Source of the DNA: Heterostelium album PN500 | Taxonomy: Eukaryota; Evosea; Eumycetozoa; Acytosteliales; Acytosteliaceae | Direction of reading: 5' to 3' | Assembly (NCBI RefSeq): GCF_000004825.1 | Contig: NW_008805071.1 | Span: 1,240,001-1,304,000, forward strand | DNA length: 64,000 bases | Shown: piece by piece, positions 33,850 through 47,310 of the stretch | Numbering within the stretch: position 1 is the stretch's first letter | Layout: every line of letters begins with the position of its first letter | The notes under the pieces: generated by a model | What the model was told of the DNA's origin: nothing | The model's input: the letters and a program-made list of their open reading frames with translations, nothing else | Database searches by the model: none | Made by a program: the position numbers and the translations under genes

Positions 33850-35867
33850 ATGAAGAATAATTTTATTCTATTTTTATTAATTATTAACTTATCAATTTCT
33901 TTGATATTTTGTCAAAGCACTGATTCCTCATCAGCAACAAACCAACCATCACAATGTTCAACAGATATTGATCTGCTGGCTAGCTTTAGTTATAGTAGCT
34001 ATATGGATTCAATGAAAAGTAAATATTTCTTTTTAAATAAAAAAAAATAGAAAAGATTGTTAAATGTTATTAATAAAATTGGTGATTTTTATTATTTTTT
34101 ATAGTGTGGATGTATATGGGTAGATCACCCAATGAACTGGGAAATATGGAACAGTGTTTGATGCTTCCACCAAACGTGACACATTATTGTGTTTATCAAA
34201 CATCAATTGTGATGGAGAATATGACACTGCCGTATGTTGTAGGACTTTGCTTCCCAAAGAGTTGCAATACCACCGATGATGTTCAGTCGGCGTTGAATAG
34301 ACTAATGATGTCATCGCTGATAATTGCACCACCAGGAAGTGATACACAAACACATTTCTATACCAGAGATCCACCAAAAAAGAATTGGACTGTAGGTGCT
34401 GGCATTGTTTTGGGTTTTTGTGTGTTGTTTGCAATCTTGGTGGCTATTGGAACATCTCTAGAGTTAATAAGATCGTACATGTCGAAACTGATGATGATAG
34501 AAGAATCCAAGGAATTCATGGAGGGAGGAACCACTGTAAAGCTATTCCTCTCGTTTTCTTTGATTAAAAACTGTAGAGCATTCATGTTCTTACCAGAGAG
34601 TAGAAGTTTCGATAGTTTGGATGGGGTTCGTGTATTAGCTGCTATATGGATTGTCATTTCTCACACAGGAATATTCCAACTATTTCCAATGTCCAACGAT
34701 ATGGAGTATTTTATGGCCAAAGGATATAAATCATATGCCTATCAAGCAATTAATAGTTCTCAGTATGCAGTTGATCTATTCTTCATGATAACAGGATTCC
34801 TAGTTTCACATATCCTCCTTAAGAGTTTGGAATCAAACAAGTCAAGAAATCCTTTATTTTGGGTTATGTATGTAGTCAACAGATTACTTAGATTGTGCCC
34901 ACTCTATTATTTCTTGATATTTTTATTTTGGCAATTGTTTCCTCTGATGGGAAGTGGTCCTCTCTGGTATCAGATGTGTCAGTTTTATATTGAGAGAACA
35001 CAACAATATTGGTGGACAAACCTACTATTTATCAATAACATATACCCCAAGGATTTCATTAATCAATTCTATAGTTGGGGATGGTACTTGGCAAACGACA
35101 CCCAATTCTATTTAATTGCACCATTTGTCTTAGTTGCCTACAAATACAGAAAGATATACGGCTACATATTAGTTGCAATTCTTTTCGGAATATCTTTGGC
35201 AACCAGTATTTGGATTAGTGTGGAAAACAATATCGTATATGATATATCAGTGTTCCTCACTCCAGGCGCCAATGAAATCTATGTAAAGCCATGGGTGAGA
35301 ATTGGCCCTTTTGCCTTTGGAATTGCATTGGAATTCATCTATAGAATGGAAACAACAAAGAGACTGTATGAAATCACTCTATTTAGATATATAGCATATG
35401 CTTTCAGTCTTGGGCTATCAATGTTCTTAGCGTACATCCAATATGATACTTATCTCAAAACTTGGAGTCCACTTATCGTTGGACTTTACTTGGGTTTTTC
35501 AAGAACACTATTCCCTGCAGCCATTTCAATTTCATTGCTTTCAACTTTCTATGGCCACGGTGGTTATTATTCCAAGTTCCTAAAACTCAGTTGTTTCCGA
35601 TACCTCTCCAAACTTACTTTCGCAATGTATCTTATTAATCCTATAGTAATATATTCATACAACTATTCAAGAACAAGTATTCCCCATTACTCCGTAATTG
35701 AACACTCCTATCAAGTCACTTCTAATCTAGTATTCACAATCCTACTTTCAATCATACTTCACTTAACAGTAGAGAAGCCATTTGTAAATCTACAACGTAT
35801 ATTATTACCAACAAATACCAAAAATAATAATAACAATAAACCAACCAATCCTGCAAATAAAGTTTAA
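33850..35867 (+). CDS. NRF-6-like membrane acyltransferase (acyltransferase 3 family), copy 1
   Basis: Exons 33850-34018 and 34105-35867 give 643 residues. A signal peptide (about residues 1-21) precedes a luminal Cys-containing domain (MGRSPNELGNMEQCL, HYCVYQTS, GLCFPKSCNT) that is typical of the nose-resistant-to-fluoxetine N-terminal region. Then a TM segment (about 150) and an acyltransferase-3 domain of about ten TMs: SLDGVRVLAAIWIVISHTG with the catalytic-type His, FMITGFLVSHILL, YVVNRLLRLCPLYYF and the conserved Trp-rich loop. It ends with an Asn-rich cytosolic tail. The family moves acyl groups across or onto substrates in the membrane; the C. elegans members affect lipid and drug uptake. 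The substrate here is unknown. The next gene is a paralog. Confidence 0.93.
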
Positions 35868-36845
35868 TAAATTTAATATTAAAATTAAATAATAAATTTA
35901 AAAATAATAAAATATTTGATCAATCAATAATCATTGCAAATTATCATTTGAGATAACATAAATCAAAATACAAATACAATAGATGTTATATTATTTAAAG
36001 TGATTTTAATAAAATTGTTACCCTTTTTTTTTCCTTCCAAATATGGAAGTTATATTTTAATCATTATAACCATATCCAGAAAAATGAAGAATCAACAATG
36101 TTGTAAATGAAATATTCTTCTAGATATAATATAAGGTTTTATCAATTCGATTCAACCACATTATCGACAATTCCATTACATAAATAAAGTAATCAAAACC
36201 CAAAAAATCAACCAAACCAATCCCTATTGTTTGCAAACAATAGATATTTTGTTAAATTTGTTTTTACACCTGGTAAGTCATCATTATGATCATAATTAAT
36301 TTTTGATCAACATCATCTTTAAATACCTAAAATTTAAATTAATACACTCTAACACTAATGATAATGTTCGATGATTATAACTAGAAAAATAAAAACAAGT
36401 GAAGCAATACAGTGATTAATTTAACACCCCAGGGTAACATTTATTTTAACTTATTGGATTACAGGTGATTTAAACCCTCTATAACCCCAAATTAGACTTT
36501 TAACAAGCCGAAAAAAAAATTAACAAAAAAAATTAACACTCCCTATTTAACAAGAAAAATATGATCATATTTTATTTTTTACGCTTACATCTGAACTACG
36601 ATCAATATATAAATAAATCAAACCTAATCCTAAAATATTCTCTTGTTTCAAATCGAATATTCTCTTATTTCAATCGAATAGTTTTGCATTATTTTTAGTT
36701 ATAACAAAAAACAAAATCTAGATTTTTATTTATTTTTTTGAATTAATTTTTAATTCAACCAATTAAAAAACAAAAAACAAAAAGAAATTTCATATTTTAT
36801 TGGCTTGTACAAAAAAAAAGTACTCAAGATTTATATAGTAGAAAT
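35868..36845. other. Intergenic region between the two NRF-like paralogs
   Basis: 978 bp of AT-rich DNA between the tandem genes. It must contain the 3' end of copy 1 and the promoter of copy 2. I see no conserved box and no other gene. Confidence 0.55.
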
Positions 36846-39022
36846 ATGAATATTTCATTTCAAACAATAGTCATCTTATTTGTTGTTGTTGCACAGTTGT
36901 CTTTGACTTCTTCAGTACAAATCAATAATAATGATCAACTTTCATCGTCGTCCGAACCTGCTGCATCTCCACAATGCTTGCAAGACGTTCAGACTATGAT
37001 GAGCTATCCAATAAATGCTCTTGAAAGTAAGTAGTTTTTACAAAAATTAACGGGATCCCGTTATTTTCGTGTATCTTTGTTTTTTTTTGATCAAAAAAAA
37101 TCAAATCAAGGGTTTTTTTACTAATTTTGTGAAACTTTTTTTTTTTTGTTTTTTTTAACTGCTTATATATAGTGTGGACAAGCACTGGAAGATCACCAAA
37201 TGATCTTGGAAATATGGATGATTGCTTGCAACTTCCTTCCAATGTATCGCATTATTGTATCTATCAGACTGATTATGATGTTCCATTCCTGAATGTTTCT
37301 TATCCCTATATGATCGGACTTTGCATTCCGCCAAGTTGCAATACCACCACCGATATTGAGGCTGCTCTCGGCGAGTTCATTTTAACCATGTCAATCATTG
37401 CACCAGTAGGAGATAAAGGAACTAGTCAATCCTATTGCTACTCGCACATCGGCCAGACCTACAAGAGCTGGACAACCGGCTCCGGAGTGATGTTGGGTGT
37501 CTGCATTTGCTTTGCCATGATGGTGGTGATTGGAACTTCGATGGAGTACATCAGAATCCAAATGTCCAGCGCCGCCAAGAAAGATGAATTCGAAGGACTG
37601 TTGGATGGATCGCGTCGTAGTCCACTCAAGGTTGACTATGAATCGAGTAACTCTATCATCGCCAGTATCTTCTTGTCGTTCTCGCTCATCCACAACTACC
37701 GTTCGTTCATTGGAAGTCAATCGACCAAACGCCACTTTGATGCACTCGATGGAATTAGAACTGTTTCAACAATGTGGGTTGTCTTGGGTCATTCGCTACT
37801 CTTTTCACTGTCGCCAGGTCTCGACAATATCCAATATGTGTTTGGAACGGTTCGTACCTTTTTCTCATTCCAAGCGCTTCCAGCCGGTGAATTTGCAGTC
37901 GATGTCTTCTTCATGCTGAGTGGATTCTTGGTTGCACATACACTGCTATCGCAGTTGGACTCGAAAAAAGCGAAATCACTTTTGTTCTGGGCTAAATATG
38001 CACTTCACAGATACATTCGTTTGTCGCCACTGATGTATTTCCTCTTGTTTGTCTATTGGAAACTGATGCCAATGTTTGGAAGTGGTCCAATGTGGTACCA
38101 GTTCGCTCAGAGTCTAGATGTATGCGATCAATATTGGTGGACCAATTTGTTGTACATCAACAACTTGCATCCATCGACTCTAACACAAGAGTGTTTTGCA
38201 TGGGGATGGTATCTCGCCAATGACATGCAATTCTACTTGATTGCTCCATTCGTACTGCTGTCATTCAGATACAAGAAGATCTTTGGTTATACATGGGTTG
38301 TCATTCTGCTCGCCATTTGTTTCACCACCAACATTTGGTTGACAATCAAATTCAACATTGCCACATTCTTTGATTTCTCATTCACCAGTACCTCTTTCGC
38401 CACCGACATCTACCAGAAACCATGGACAAGAGTCGGTCCATACGCTGTCGGTCTCTGTGTCGCTTTCCTCTACACACACGAAACCACCAAGAAACTATAC
38501 GACAAACCAGTGTTTAGAATGTTTGCCTATGCCATGGCACTAGGAATCACCATGTTCTTCAGTTATATCCCCTACTCAGGACTACAAGGAACCAGTTGGA
38601 ACAAGATTGAGAATGGATTGTTCAATGCATTCGCTCATACAATGTTCACCGTTGGATTGTCTTTCTTTATGATGGCGACATTCTATGGACACGGTGGTTT
38701 CCTAGCGGATTTCTTCAAGATAAAGATATTCCACTACCTCTCGAAATTGACATTCTCCACCTATATGATTCATCCAATCGTTATCTGGACCTACCAATAC
38801 TCGAGAACAACATTCGACCATTACTCACCACTTCAATTCGCATGGCTGTACACCGCCAACATTGTCATGTCATTCGCCGCCGCCTTTTTAGTACATCTCA
38901 CCGTTGAAAAACCATTTGTCAATTTGGAACGTATTATTTTCCCACCAAACAAAAACAACAACGAATCACAAAAGCATCATACCGAACAATCCAATGTTGA
39001 AAGTATTCAATATCATCAATAA
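36846..39022 (+). CDS. NRF-6-like membrane acyltransferase (acyltransferase 3 family), copy 2
   Basis: Exons 36846-37026 and 37173-39022 give 676 residues. Same architecture as copy 1: signal peptide, Cys-rich luminal domain (TGRSPNDLGNMDDCLQLP, HYCIYQTD, GLCIPPSCNTT), TM, then the acyltransferase-3 domain (ALDGIRTVSTMWVVLGHSLL, FMLSGFLVAHTLL, HRYIRLSPLMYF, TVEKPFVNLERI). The single intron sits at the same position and phase as in copy 1 (Met-Trp junction), showing tandem duplication. Codon usage is more GC-rich than in copy 1, and it has an extra luminal/cytosolic stretch (about residues 190-210) and a His/Asn-rich tail. The two differ enough to suggest an old duplication, probably with divided roles. 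Confidence 0.93.
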
Positions 39023-40111
39023 CATAAATAAATATTTTGATTTTTTTTTTTGTGATTTTTTTTTCTTAGTATATATAAATAATTATATTTATAATATATT
39101 GAAATTATCACATCCATCCCATTCCATCAAAAAAATGAATTATCTAAATCAATTTAATTCTATCTAAAAATATAGTTTTATCTAACAAATTCTTATATTC
39201 TTTTTGAAATAAATATTTAGAATTGTATTCGATTTGATAAAATAAATATCCAAAAGAAGATTTTTTTTAGTTAACATTTAATTGGGATTTCTGTGTCTCT
39301 TTGAGATTTACACTTTTTTTATTTGACACAATGGATATCTATAACAAATCAATTTCATTCATATAAATTTGCAATCACAAATTGTTTTTTTTTTGATTAA
39401 TACCAAAGAGCACAAAATTTATTTAAAAAAAATAAATATCTGATCATTTTTAAAAAAAATACACTTTTAAGATTTATTGTTTTTTTTCACTAAATACCAC
39501 AGCGCCCCCCACCAAAATTTGTTTTTTTTTTTTTGGAGGGCAACAAAAAAGTTTGTGATATTTTGTTTTTTTTTTTTTTTTTTTTTTAATTTCAATATTT
39601 TAAAATTGCAAAGACCACCAGTTTAGTGTCAACTGATGCATAAACACACTGTCATAAGTTTAGCATTACTTACCGCCATACAATACAATCACTTTCTATT
39701 TTGATTTGAATTTTTCAATCAACAATACAATAACGATTAGAAAAGCACTGACACACACAATCAGTAGTAACTTCCACTTTTAAACAATTTAGAAATCATT
39801 TTACTAATTGGTATATTAACATTGGATAAATATTTTCCAACGACAAATAACTATATCAATCAATCTATCAATCTATCAATCTATCAAATTAAAATTTGAC
39901 ATCATACCAATCACAATCAATCTCACTCATAGTAACTTTTTTCATAGTTTTTTTTTTTTTTACAAGAATAATGTTTAAAAATAATAACTAATTTTGATAA
40001 AGATAGATAGATAACAAATAGTTTAGATAATAATAATAATAATAATAATCAGATAAACAATATAATCAAAACCTTTAAGATTTTGATCGATAGCAAACAA
40101 TCAATAAAAAT
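39023..40111. other. Intergenic region upstream of the PI3-kinase gene
   Basis: 1.09 kb, with a poly-T run near 39565-39588, a short tandem ATCAATCT repeat near 39855-39888, an ATA/TAA tract near 40029-40049, and a C-rich spot near 39502-39510. No gene is seen. It should contain the PI3-kinase promoter. Confidence 0.5.
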
Positions 40112-43100
40112 ATGCAAAGAACACAAGAACAAAGATTTTCTAAAAATAAGTATTTCGATGATGGATTTTCAGTACATGTAAGCATTTTGTTTATGTATGA
40201 TTTGTGTGTGTTTGTTTGTTTGTTTGTTTGTTGATTTGTTTGTTTTGTTATTCATTCTCTACTTTAACTTAACACTAACATTAACATCTTTTTTTCAAAT
40301 ACTACTCTTTATAAAGATCGTTATAAATGAACAAACTAGTACATTTTCATTTCAGAGCTCTGCAACTGTAGATCATGTTAAATATGAAATATTCAAACTA
40401 CACAAAGATTTCCTTAAAGACTCGAGTCACCAAGATTACTTTTTAGCTTTGAACAAAGTAAATATATATAAATCTAAAAACTGAAGAAGTAACAGAGAAT
40501 GAAAACCTAACAAATCCAACTCTATTCTTGCAATACAATAGAATGATTTATTACAGATTGAATTTGTAAAGTTTGTATATGCACACGAAGACATTCAAAA
40601 GTCACTGATGACAAAGAAAGAGTCAATAGAGGTATTTTTAGTGCCTAAATCAAAAGAGTTTGTTATCATCTATCTTAAGATCTATTATTTAACTGCTATT
40701 TAATACTAATTTGTCAACCTTACTTTACTTTATCAATCTATCAAAATACTAATATTATATATATATACATATGTCACATTTCAACACTTTACTTTTTCAA
40801 TTCAACACACCATATTAAATTTTAAAATCAACTATCCATCCATCTGAAATATGTATCTGAAATATATATCCAATAAAATAGAATTAAAGCAAGAAAACAT
40901 AGAGCAGATATCATTAAGAAACAATTGGGATCCATTAGAACTGCATTCTCAAAGGGTATAACAAACGGTACTGGCAGTGGTAGTAGTACAACAAGCAGTC
41001 CTCTCAACAAAAGACATAGTAGACATTTCAATAGAAATCAAAGACGTCAATCGATTTCATTATCAAATAATAACAATAATACCAATAATAGTAAAAATAC
41101 TAGTACAGTCGTAAATAGTAATGATAATAATAATCAATCAACAACCAATAATAATATGAATAAGGTTGCAGTTTCAAGTTCAATACCAATTTTAAATATA
41201 AATCAAAATGATAATAATAACAATAACAATAGTAATAATTTAGATAATTTAAATAGTTCAACAGATTCATTTAGTGGTAATAACACTGGTGGAATGGTAA
41301 ATAGTTCATCGTTTTCTAGTGGTGGTGATTTGGAAGACGACAGATATTTAAAGATCAGACAACACGATATCAAACGTGATACCTTTGGTAATATTCTGAC
41401 GAGTAAACAACAGTTGATTCTTAGTGACGATGATCGCGATGATAATAACACTAGTATGCAAAGTGGTGGCGGTGGAGGTGGCAGCGGTGAAGTCTCTGAA
41501 TCGCCAGGCGGCAGTACCGGTGACAATCTATCACCGAGACTACACAGAAAACTGCGTGTCCACATCGACAATGACTTGGAGGACGATGAAGCCACCGAGA
41601 AGGAGAGGGAACGAGAGAGAATGAAACTGGCGCGTCTTCAACAACAGCTGATAGCCATCGAGGAAGAGGAACTGAAATATCAATCGCAAGGCTCCGATGT
41701 TGAGAATCGAATGGTTACGGACGATAGCGATGCTCCCAACTTTGAAACCGAGGAGGATGACGACGACGATGGACTGGACGACGGCGACGACGAAGCCGAT
41801 CGTATACTCTCTGGCGTCATCGCCGGTGTCGATAGTATCAACATCAACAACAAACAACAACAACAATCCACAACTCAATTTGCACTCAGTCCAACCGAAG
41901 AACCAACTCTCCTACTCAAACAACAGAAATCCAACTCCATTGGATCAAACTCTGGTGCAACTACTTCCTCTCCTTCCAAACCAGATCTATCAGTTGATAA
42001 CAACAAAGATAATAATATTAGTAGAAATTGGACTGAATATATTGGTTTGAAAGAACCATTGACCAATTTGAGATCTAAACAATTCCCAGTGCAAGTATCA
42101 ACGACGAATAAGGATATCAATTTAATTATTGGATGTCCGTTGGTTGCGACATCGAATGAATTCAAACAACATTTAATTAGTACATTTGAATCGGTTGTTG
42201 CAGCACTGAAAGTCGGTACTCTGGCAATTGAGAGTGCGGCACTCGACTCTGACGTTGTCCCAATCAATAGCAACGGTGTCATTCTCAACTATGTGCAATC
42301 GGTCGACGATACCAACACCACCACCAAGCTACCGAAACTAGTTGTACTGAAGCCAGGCATGCAAGAATTGATCAACAGCAACAATCTCAACAGTCTTTCA
42401 ACATCACCACCACCAGAATCAAGCAATTTCAATGAATTAACAACTACTTTCAATAATAATAACATCAACAACATCAACAGCAACAACAATAAGATTATTT
42501 CAAACTCAATATTAATACCATCCAATGGAATCAATAGCAATCAGAATAATAATAACAATAGCCATAGAGGATTACTTGTAAATAGTAATGGTGGAACCAA
42601 CAATCAATTGGTATCGAATAGGTTACAAACGATTCAGAATGGTGGACATCAACTTTCGTCGTCACCTTCAAACTCTCTTGCTAACAATATCAACAATCCA
42701 CTTCTAAACAGACTGAACAATGGCAATGAGAGAACCGCTTCGTTCTCGCTTGGCGAACAACGTGATCACAATGTCAAGGCACAACAACAACGAAAGAAGA
42801 TGGCACAGATTCAAATTGGCTCACTACTTGGCAAACCACTCTGTTGGAGCAATGGTGAGAATGAAATCAAACACTTCCGCCAGACAATGAGTAGTATTTT
42901 CAATTTCAATGAACTCGATGTGAGAGAACGTGTCAAAGTAACGGTTGCTCAACTCACCACCTGCAGCGGAGCAGATCCACTTCTACCGTCGAACTTCCGT
43001 ATTCGATTCTACCTGCCACCAGATAACCATTCGACAACTATCAGTGTCAACGGTACCGATCTGATTAGCGAGATTATCGAGCGTGTCATTAGTAAACATA

Positions 43101-45714
43101 ACAACACCACCAAGCTGCTAGTCGACCAGAAAGCATCGGACTTTGTCATTCGTATCACTGGAACAACCGACCATGTCCTCAAAGACTGTCAAGTGATGGC
43201 ATTGGATTTGGTGCGCAACCGTCTCCAACGCAAAAAAGACATTAAATTCACACTTGTTAATCGATCTTCCCTGCCGAAACACATCGATGGTTACACCGAT
43301 GATCTTGTCAATCCAATTTCACTCTCACAATCTCCACCACCTGCACTCACCTACTCTCAACAACCGGCATCGACAACAAACAAACCAACACCAATAGGTT
43401 CTACACCAGGAAAAGGATCATTCCTCTTGGCATCACGTAATCAAATCACTAAACAACAAGTTCAACGATCGATTATGCTCTACGAGATCAATCGTCCCTT
43501 TGAGATTCGTATTCTTTGTCTCGAGAATCTGAATCCCAGTCTTTTCAACCACTTGATTCCCGATGTCAATACCAACGATATCAAGTTGATGATTGACGTT
43601 GCAATGTATCACGGTGAGGAACTGCTCACTCCGGCACTGGAGACATTCAGTAAACCATTTGCCAATCCATGGTGGTGTGAATGGCTGCGATCCACCCTGC
43701 TACTCTGTCATGTACCGCGCGCAACCAAGCTGTGTTTCACTCTGTTTGCTCAATCCGAGAAGCAGCAACGTGTCTCTGTTGGTTGGGTAGATCTCCAACT
43801 GATAGACTACAAGGGTAACCTTCAGAGTGGTGTCATCAGTCTCATCCTATGGCCAGGCGACAGAACCAACATCAGCGATTACCATCAGCTGTGTCCATCG
43901 CTAGTGATTGAACTCTCACAATTCCCATTCCCCGTTATCTTCCCACGACCAGAGTTGATGGAACGAACCGAGATCACCGACTATGTCGAAGCGAGAAAGC
44001 AAGATGAAGAAAGACTGCAGATACTAATCAACAAAGATCCAATGTATCAACTTACACCGTCTGATCAACAGTTTATTTGGACATACCGTATGCATCTGAG
44101 CAACAATCCTCACTCGCTATCGAAAGTACTGCAATCGCTTCGTTGGAACAACCCAACCGATGTCAAAGAAGCACATCGTCTTCTCTCCATCTGGGCAACG
44201 CCATCCCCCGTGGAAGCACTCGAGTTACTCGATGTCAAATTCGCCGATGAACTCGTACGTGAATATGCAGTGAACTGTCTGCGCTCGCTGAGTGACAGCG
44301 ACCTGGCGCTCTATCTTCTCCAACTGATCCAGTCGCTCAAACACGAATCCTACCACGATTCCGCGCTCGCCAGATTCCTCATTCAGCGAGCACTCAACAA
44401 TCGTGCAGTCATAGGTCACCCGCTGTTCTGGCATCTCGAGGCGGAGATGCACAACCAAAAGATATCGGATCGATACTCACTCATCCTGGAAACCTATCTC
44501 AAAGGCTGTGGAGACCAACGTCATGAGTTTGTCAAACAGATGGAGGTTGTCACACGACTCCAGTCGATCGCCAAGATCATCAAGGAAGCACCGGCCAACA
44601 AGCGTAAGCAACTACTCCAAGACGAGTTGACACGCGTCAGCTGGCCAAACACATTCCACCTACCGACGTCATACAATACTCAAGCCTGTGGAATCATTGT
44701 CAACGAATGTCGTTGGCTCGACTCCTTTACCACGCCGCTACTTCTCAGCTTCCAGAATGTCGATCCACTCGGTGACCCGATTAGTGTGATCTACAAACAC
44801 GGTGACGATCTACGTCAAGATATCCTGACGCTCCAGATGATCTCAATCATGGATAACCTATGGAAACGTGATGGACTTGACTTGCATCTCTCTATCTACA
44901 ACGTGACGGCAACAGGCGACGGCATGGGATTCATCGAAGTCGTCACCGACAGTGACACAGTCGCCAACATCCAGAAAGCAGCAGGTGGAGCAACCGCTGC
45001 ATTCACCAAGACACCGCTATCCAATTGGCTAAAAGAGCGTAACTCTGAATCCGACATGGAAATGGTAGTTCAAAACTTTACAAACTCACTCACCGGTTAC
45101 TGTGTCGCTACCTATCTACTTGGTATAAGTGATAGACATAATGATAACATTATGGTTGCAACTTCAGGTCATCTTTTCCGTAAGTATAATAATATGATTC
45201 AAAAATCACCAACTAATAACTAACTATTATTAACTTTATAATTCAGATATTGACTTTGCACATTTCTTGGGAAATATCATGAAATTCCATGGATACAAAC
45301 GGGAGAAAGCACCTTTTGTATTGACACCGGAATTTGCACATGTAATGGGTGGTGAAAAGAGTGATTCATTCAAATGGTTCACCGATTTATGTTGTCTATC
45401 CTATAATATCATTAGAAAGCAAAGAAATCTTTTTATTATTTTATTTAATCTTGTAAGTTTAAATCATTTTATTTATCATAATTATGTTACTAATATTAAT
45501 AATGATAAATATATAGATGCTATCAACTGGTATTCCTGAATTATCAACAAGAAATGATATAGATTATCTTCGTGAAGCATTCTTGATGGATCTAGACGAT
45601 GAAGAAGCAAAACAATCATTCTCTAGATTGATCCAAAAGAGTTTGAAGACCAAAACCACTCAAGTCATGTTCGCAATGCATATATTGGCACATTCTGACA
45701 CTCCACACAACTAA
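40112..45714 (+). CDS. Class I phosphatidylinositol 3-kinase catalytic subunit
   Basis: Exons 40112-40177, 40317-40457, 40557 to about 40631, about 40919-45179, 45247-45452 and 45517-45714 give about 1650 residues. It makes PIP3 at the membrane during chemotaxis and macropinocytosis in dictyostelids. A short N-terminal part lies before a long disordered Asn/Gln/Ser/acidic insert (40950-42850). Then come Ras-binding (around 43000-43250), C2 (43450-43920), helical PIK (43990-44500) and lipid-kinase domains. Kinase motifs: YKHGDDLRQD, the catalytic ISDRHNDNIM, and DFAHFLGN formed by splicing, followed by the activation loop KREKAPFVLTPEF. The exon 3 to exon 4 join is uncertain: the best-looking acceptor (about 40900) needs a weak GTCAAT donor, while GTATTT at 40632 pairs in phase with an acceptor near 40918. 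I cannot choose among dictyostelid pik genes. Confidence 0.92.
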
Positions 45715-46062
45715 AAAACAACAACAAGTGATCATCCATCTTTTGAAATATTACACATATATAAAATAAATAATATATAGTTATAAACTTTTGTACAATA
45801 CATAAATCACTTTGAGTATTCTCAATAATTTCTCTGTTTTTTTATTACAAACCTAAACTTAAAAATAGAGCTACCATCTACAAACTAAATAACTAAATGA
45901 CTAACTAAAAATATAAATGATAAAACTGATAAAACTGTAATCAACTAATCACACACACTCTCTCTCTCAATCCCTTCTAATGTGTAATGAAGGAGTAGTT
46001 GCTGTGTTTGTTTTTTTATAAAATTATTTTATTTTGACATCCTTCACCGAACGACTAAGCGC
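45715..46062. other. Convergent 3' region between the PI3-kinase and eS10 genes
   Basis: 348 bp of AT-rich DNA with an AATAAAT-type signal near 45765 and a CT-dinucleotide tract near 45957-45970. No gene is seen. Confidence 0.55.
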
Positions 46063-46857
46063 TTAGTTTGATTGAGTTGGACGTGGAGCAGAACCCTCTT
46101 CACGTCTTCTGTATCCACTGGATCCCATTCCACCACGACGTGGACGATCTCCTCCACGCTATAAAAAGTAATAGTAAAAATAGGTTGTAATGAGTAAAAA
46201 TGATTATTGTTTAAACCTGTATGTCAATGTTGTTTGTTTTGTTTGATACTTACGAAACCTGGGGTGAATTCACCGCTTGGACCCATACGCTTACCATCTT
46301 CGTGTCTATCAGATCTCTCTCTACGCTCAACTGGACGTGAAGCTGGTTTACGGAGAGTAGATGGGACGACGGACTCTGGAAGTTGGAGGAATTGACGGAG
46401 GTATTGGATACCTTGGTCAGTGAGGGTGAAATAGTAGTATTGCCAGTTGAAGATCTCGGTGACATGAGCACGGGATTTGAGTGACTTCATGCAGGCGAGG
46501 ACCTCAAGATTGGTAACACCCTCAACATTTGGGTGAGTCTTGGCACCAAAATCCTTCTTGGCAACTAAGACACCCTCTGTTTTTGTTTATAAAGTAGTAG
46601 TAGTTTGAATGTTAGTTTGATTGCTTTGTTGTTTTTGAGTTTCTAGATAGATATGTAATAAGATGTAGTCGATGGTCATAGATTTGTTTAGATATATTCA
46701 TAGATTCGTTTGTTTATCGCAATATCCAACTCTATAACTCTAAATCTAACTAACCTAAAGCTGTTTCTTCTACATATCTACAGTATGCTGGTTAATCCTC
46801 ACCTTTGAAGAGAGAGTTGTAGATTTTGAGACGGTTTTCAGTGGGGATTTGTACCAT
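46063..46857 (-). CDS. rps10: 40S ribosomal protein eS10
   Basis: Exons 46857-46803, 46576-46254 and 46158-46063 give 157 residues. The start MVQIPTENRLKIYNSLFKEG and the following VLVAKKDFGAKTHP match the eS10 winged-helix (plectin/S10) domain, with NWQYYYFTLTDQGIQYLR and LRQFLQLPESVVPSTL as signature. The C-terminal RGG/basic tail (GGDRPRRGG, YRRREEG, PRPTQSN) is typical of eukaryotic S10. It sits on the small subunit head near the mRNA entry. Codon usage is strongly biased to C-ending codons, as expected for a highly expressed gene. It is head-to-head with the protoporphyrinogen oxidase gene. Confidence 0.96.
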
Positions 46858-47310
46858 GGCTGATAAATTGAATCAGATAACTACGGGAATCAAAAAAGGA
46901 CTTGTGTGAGCAGCAAGACTCTCATCTATCACCACACCATGTGACTACGCTCACCATCGCTGCGAAAAAATGAAAATTTTTTAAAATGACATTTTGCAAA
47001 ATCGTCCGAACTTCTTTTTTTTTTTTTGTTTTGTTTAACTAAGTTGCTCATAATAACAATGTTATAATGTTAATTTTAATAGTTTTTTTCTTTTAATATT
47101 GTTTATTATCTAATAATGATATAAATCAACAAATTAAACTTTTATTTATCGAGAGTACTGGTTCAAATATTAAAGATTATATTTGAATTTGTTTTGTTTT
47201 GTTTATTTTAGTTTAGAGTAATAAATATCTTTTTATTTTATTCTATTGATTTATTTGTTTTGTTTTTAGTTACTTTCTTAAGGTTAATTAACAGAGAACA
47301 CAACACAATT
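46858..47310. promoter_or_regulatory. Divergent intergenic region between eS10 and protoporphyrinogen oxidase
   Basis: 453 bp between head-to-head starts. The eS10-proximal part (46885-46970) is less AT-rich, with CACCACACC and GCTCACCATCGCTGCG; the rest is AT-rich with a T run near 47018. It must hold both promoters. Confidence 0.5.
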
